From NCBI GenBank assembly GCA_017506865.1, contig JAFCMP010000522.1:434001-498000 (forward strand): a stretch of DNA of 64,000 nt, written 5' to 3'. This stretch comes from Tribonema minus. Its lineage: Eukaryota; Sar; Xanthophyceae; Tribonematales; Tribonemataceae. Shown here one piece after another: positions 40,001 through 43,000 of this stretch (position 1 is the first letter of the stretch; every line of letters starts with the position of its first letter). A model generated the notes under the pieces. The model worked only from the letters and a program-made list of their open reading frames with translations, ran no database searches and was not told the origin of the DNA. The translations under genes and the position numbers were made by a program.

Positions 40001-43000
40001 CTCAAGTGTCGGAACCCTATGGACGCATGAAACCTGTAGCATGTGCACCTTGGCTGCTTGTGCGGCGCCCGTTTCAGTGTTCCACTGGCCTGCTAGCATG
40101 TCGGCATCTGGCTGCTGGCCCAAGTAACTGGGAGTGGATGCTTGTCACAAATGTGCATGGTCAGGTTCCATCCCCAGCAAACCTACACCTGAACCGCGAG
40201 GGCCCTCGCTGCTGTCCCTACTGCCTCTGCGACTGCTGTAGCCTGCTGCTGCCACTGACAAGTGTGATGCCCTATGCAGAATAACGATATTGATGTAATG
40301 TTCATCGTTCTCGCATGCGGCGCAGAAATGCCCATCTCTCACGTGCACATGAACTCAACCGCTAGCTGACATGTCTGATCGTGGTGTAATTAAGGAGTGG
40401 AAGGCAGTAGCTGCATAAGCCTGGGCCGATCTCACACCACACAACCTTCAGGGCATAACCGCCCTTTGCATTTATTTCCGGACCAACTAAGTAAATCATA
40501 ACATGAAATTATATGTCAATCATAACCTACAATTAAATATCGCATCATTGTGCCCATTTCCCGCTGTACATGCTGCTGCCACGCCACTGACTTTTTTGTT
40601 GACTTTTTTGTTTTCGCGCCTGCAGGGAGGTGGTGGAGTGCGTGCGTCGCCTGCTGCTCACCGGTGTGCTGGTCTTCATCTGGCCAGGCAAGTGCACACA
40701 TGTAGAACAACCTGACAAGCCTTACACAAGCATACGCGTTGCACGTGGTATGTGTGTCATAGTTTCATGTGGTGTATGTGTCATGGTTTTGTAGGATTTC
40801 CGCCACTGAGTAAGTGAAAATCATACATGCACACCTGAAGTGACACCAGTAACTCAACTAAGAGAGCTTGCACTGGTATGTGTTGGGCATTTCTGCAGGT
40901 CGCATGTTGCATAGATCTTGGCTGTAAAAGTGAGAAAAAAAAATGGGGGGTTCAAGATGACCTGGATTGGCCCGGCGGTGGCTGGCGGCCACTCTGAAGA
41001 TCTCAGCTTGCAGCTGCATTTGGATGTACATAAAATAGACATAAGTTTTGCTCTTTACCATTAGCGAACAAGGAGGAATCAATGGCTGGTGACCACTCAC
41101 ATAGGCGACCTACTACTCTAACTGCCTCCTGCTTTGCACATACTTAGTTCCACTATAGAGACAGACATGCTTCGGGCCCCCAATATGGCTGTCGTACTCT
41201 TGCGTTGTTGTGTCAACAGCACATGCTGCCACTGTGCTGCACCTAATGCAATGGAACATGATGGCTGCGCGTGTGGGCCGCCCAACCTAGGCTTTCTGCT
41301 GTGTACCTTCATCACAGCCACATCTCATTTCGTTTCACATCTCATTTGTTTCTTTGACGCATCAATCAACACATGCAGCTTTGTACTGTTGCGGCAGCCC
41401 AAAAAAGTCTTCGACCACACGGCATAGCTTTGACTTGAAAGAGCTGCAGCTGCCTACAGAAGAAAAGCCGCACCAAGACACCGAAGCGCTTGCCATGGAT
41501 GAGCATGGGATGCGGTGGCTGTGCTCTAGGGCCGTGCAGCCCAGCGTTGATGCACTGCTAGTTGTTGACGCGCATTTCACATGTTGAGGTGTCATGGCTG
41601 CGCTGGTAACCCATGTCATTCAGGCAGCAAACAATGTGCGTGGTGCTGTTTGCGTAACAAACTTGCCCGTCCCTCCGGCAAATCCGAGTCGCTGATCGGG
41701 CAGTATCCCTTGCTCAAGAACCCAGTGCTTAGTGATACTTTGGCATTGTTGTTGGATGTCCGCTGCAGCATGTGGACAAAGAAGTCGCTGCCACTGCGGT
41801 GCGCGACTTACATTTTTTCACACAAAGTCTTCTGATGCATATTGTTGTCTGCATTGGGGGAGCGTTGCTTGCGGGCAATTGCAGCCAGGCCCGCCTCTCA
41901 ACAGCTGCCAGCGCGGTGCCCCATGGCGTCAGCTGAGACAGCCTGCACATTTGCGCGAGTTGAAGTTGAAATTCATGCGGCGTACATAAGTTACATAGAA
42001 GTAGAAGATTGTACAAATGACAAGGTTCTGCCCACAAGTGCAAGTGCACAAAACGCATGCCGGCGCAGGGGCGGCCGTTATCCACTCAGTGACACGCAAG
42101 CTGGCAGTTGAGTTTGTGGCGGGCATGTTTATGCATGCAGCATGTTCACCCCCATACGAGAATGTCAGCGTGTACGTGCAGTCAAAGATGGCTGACCACA
42201 TCACTTTAGACTCTTTTGTGTGCCGCCGCTGCCACCTAATGAACGCACGCCGCAGGTTTGGTTCTCACAGTCTATCTATCGCAGTTGCTGATCGCCGCTT
42301 CCAGAACATGCTTGACGCAAAGGTCGCTGATTGTTGCAGATTCATGTATCTGTATGTCTGCGGGATCTCAACATTGCTCGCCATCGATGTCAACCTGCAC
42401 GCATGCATGAAGACACTTGACTGTGATGTCCGGTGGTGCCGCTGCCGAAACATCACCGTGTTTTCAGGCTCAGCTTGTACTTGCTGTCCATCCACGCCTG
42501 CGTCTTCGCATACTTCAGCATGATTGTCTACTGTACGTGCCTCACCTCAACGTCCTGTGTCGCCGCAGCCGCTGCTCCAACTCATGTTGCAGGCTTATAC
42601 TCGCAGCTCAGGCACGCCTGCGTCTTCGCGTGCTTTGCCATCTTGGTCTACCTGCACGCGTATTGAAAGTATGCTCCCTCGATGCTATGTGCCGCCGCTG
42701 CTGCTTCATCAACGCGCGTTGCAGGCTCGTACTCGCAGTCCATCTACGCGTGCATCTTCGCGTACTTTGCCATCATCGTCTACCTGCGCACGCAGCCGCA
42801 CGCCCACCGCGCAGACGGCGCCCTGTACCTGCTCGGCGCCACTTCCGTGTTCCTGAACCCCATGGCTGCATTGGCCATGGAGGGTCTGAGTTGGGATGGG
42901 GCGGATATCGGCGCGCAGCAGCAGGTCCTGTCGTGTCTCCTGATCATCATCACTATGGTAAGTGCCAAGCAATCGAATGCTGAAGAGCAATATAGAGGTG

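Noticed and set aside
42017-42523. A 168-codon open frame ahead of exon 13 as an exon
   Set aside because: Its end consists of decayed exon 13 edge copies, and no phase-compatible donor follows. Exons 12 and 13 join directly to give WPGSYSQ.
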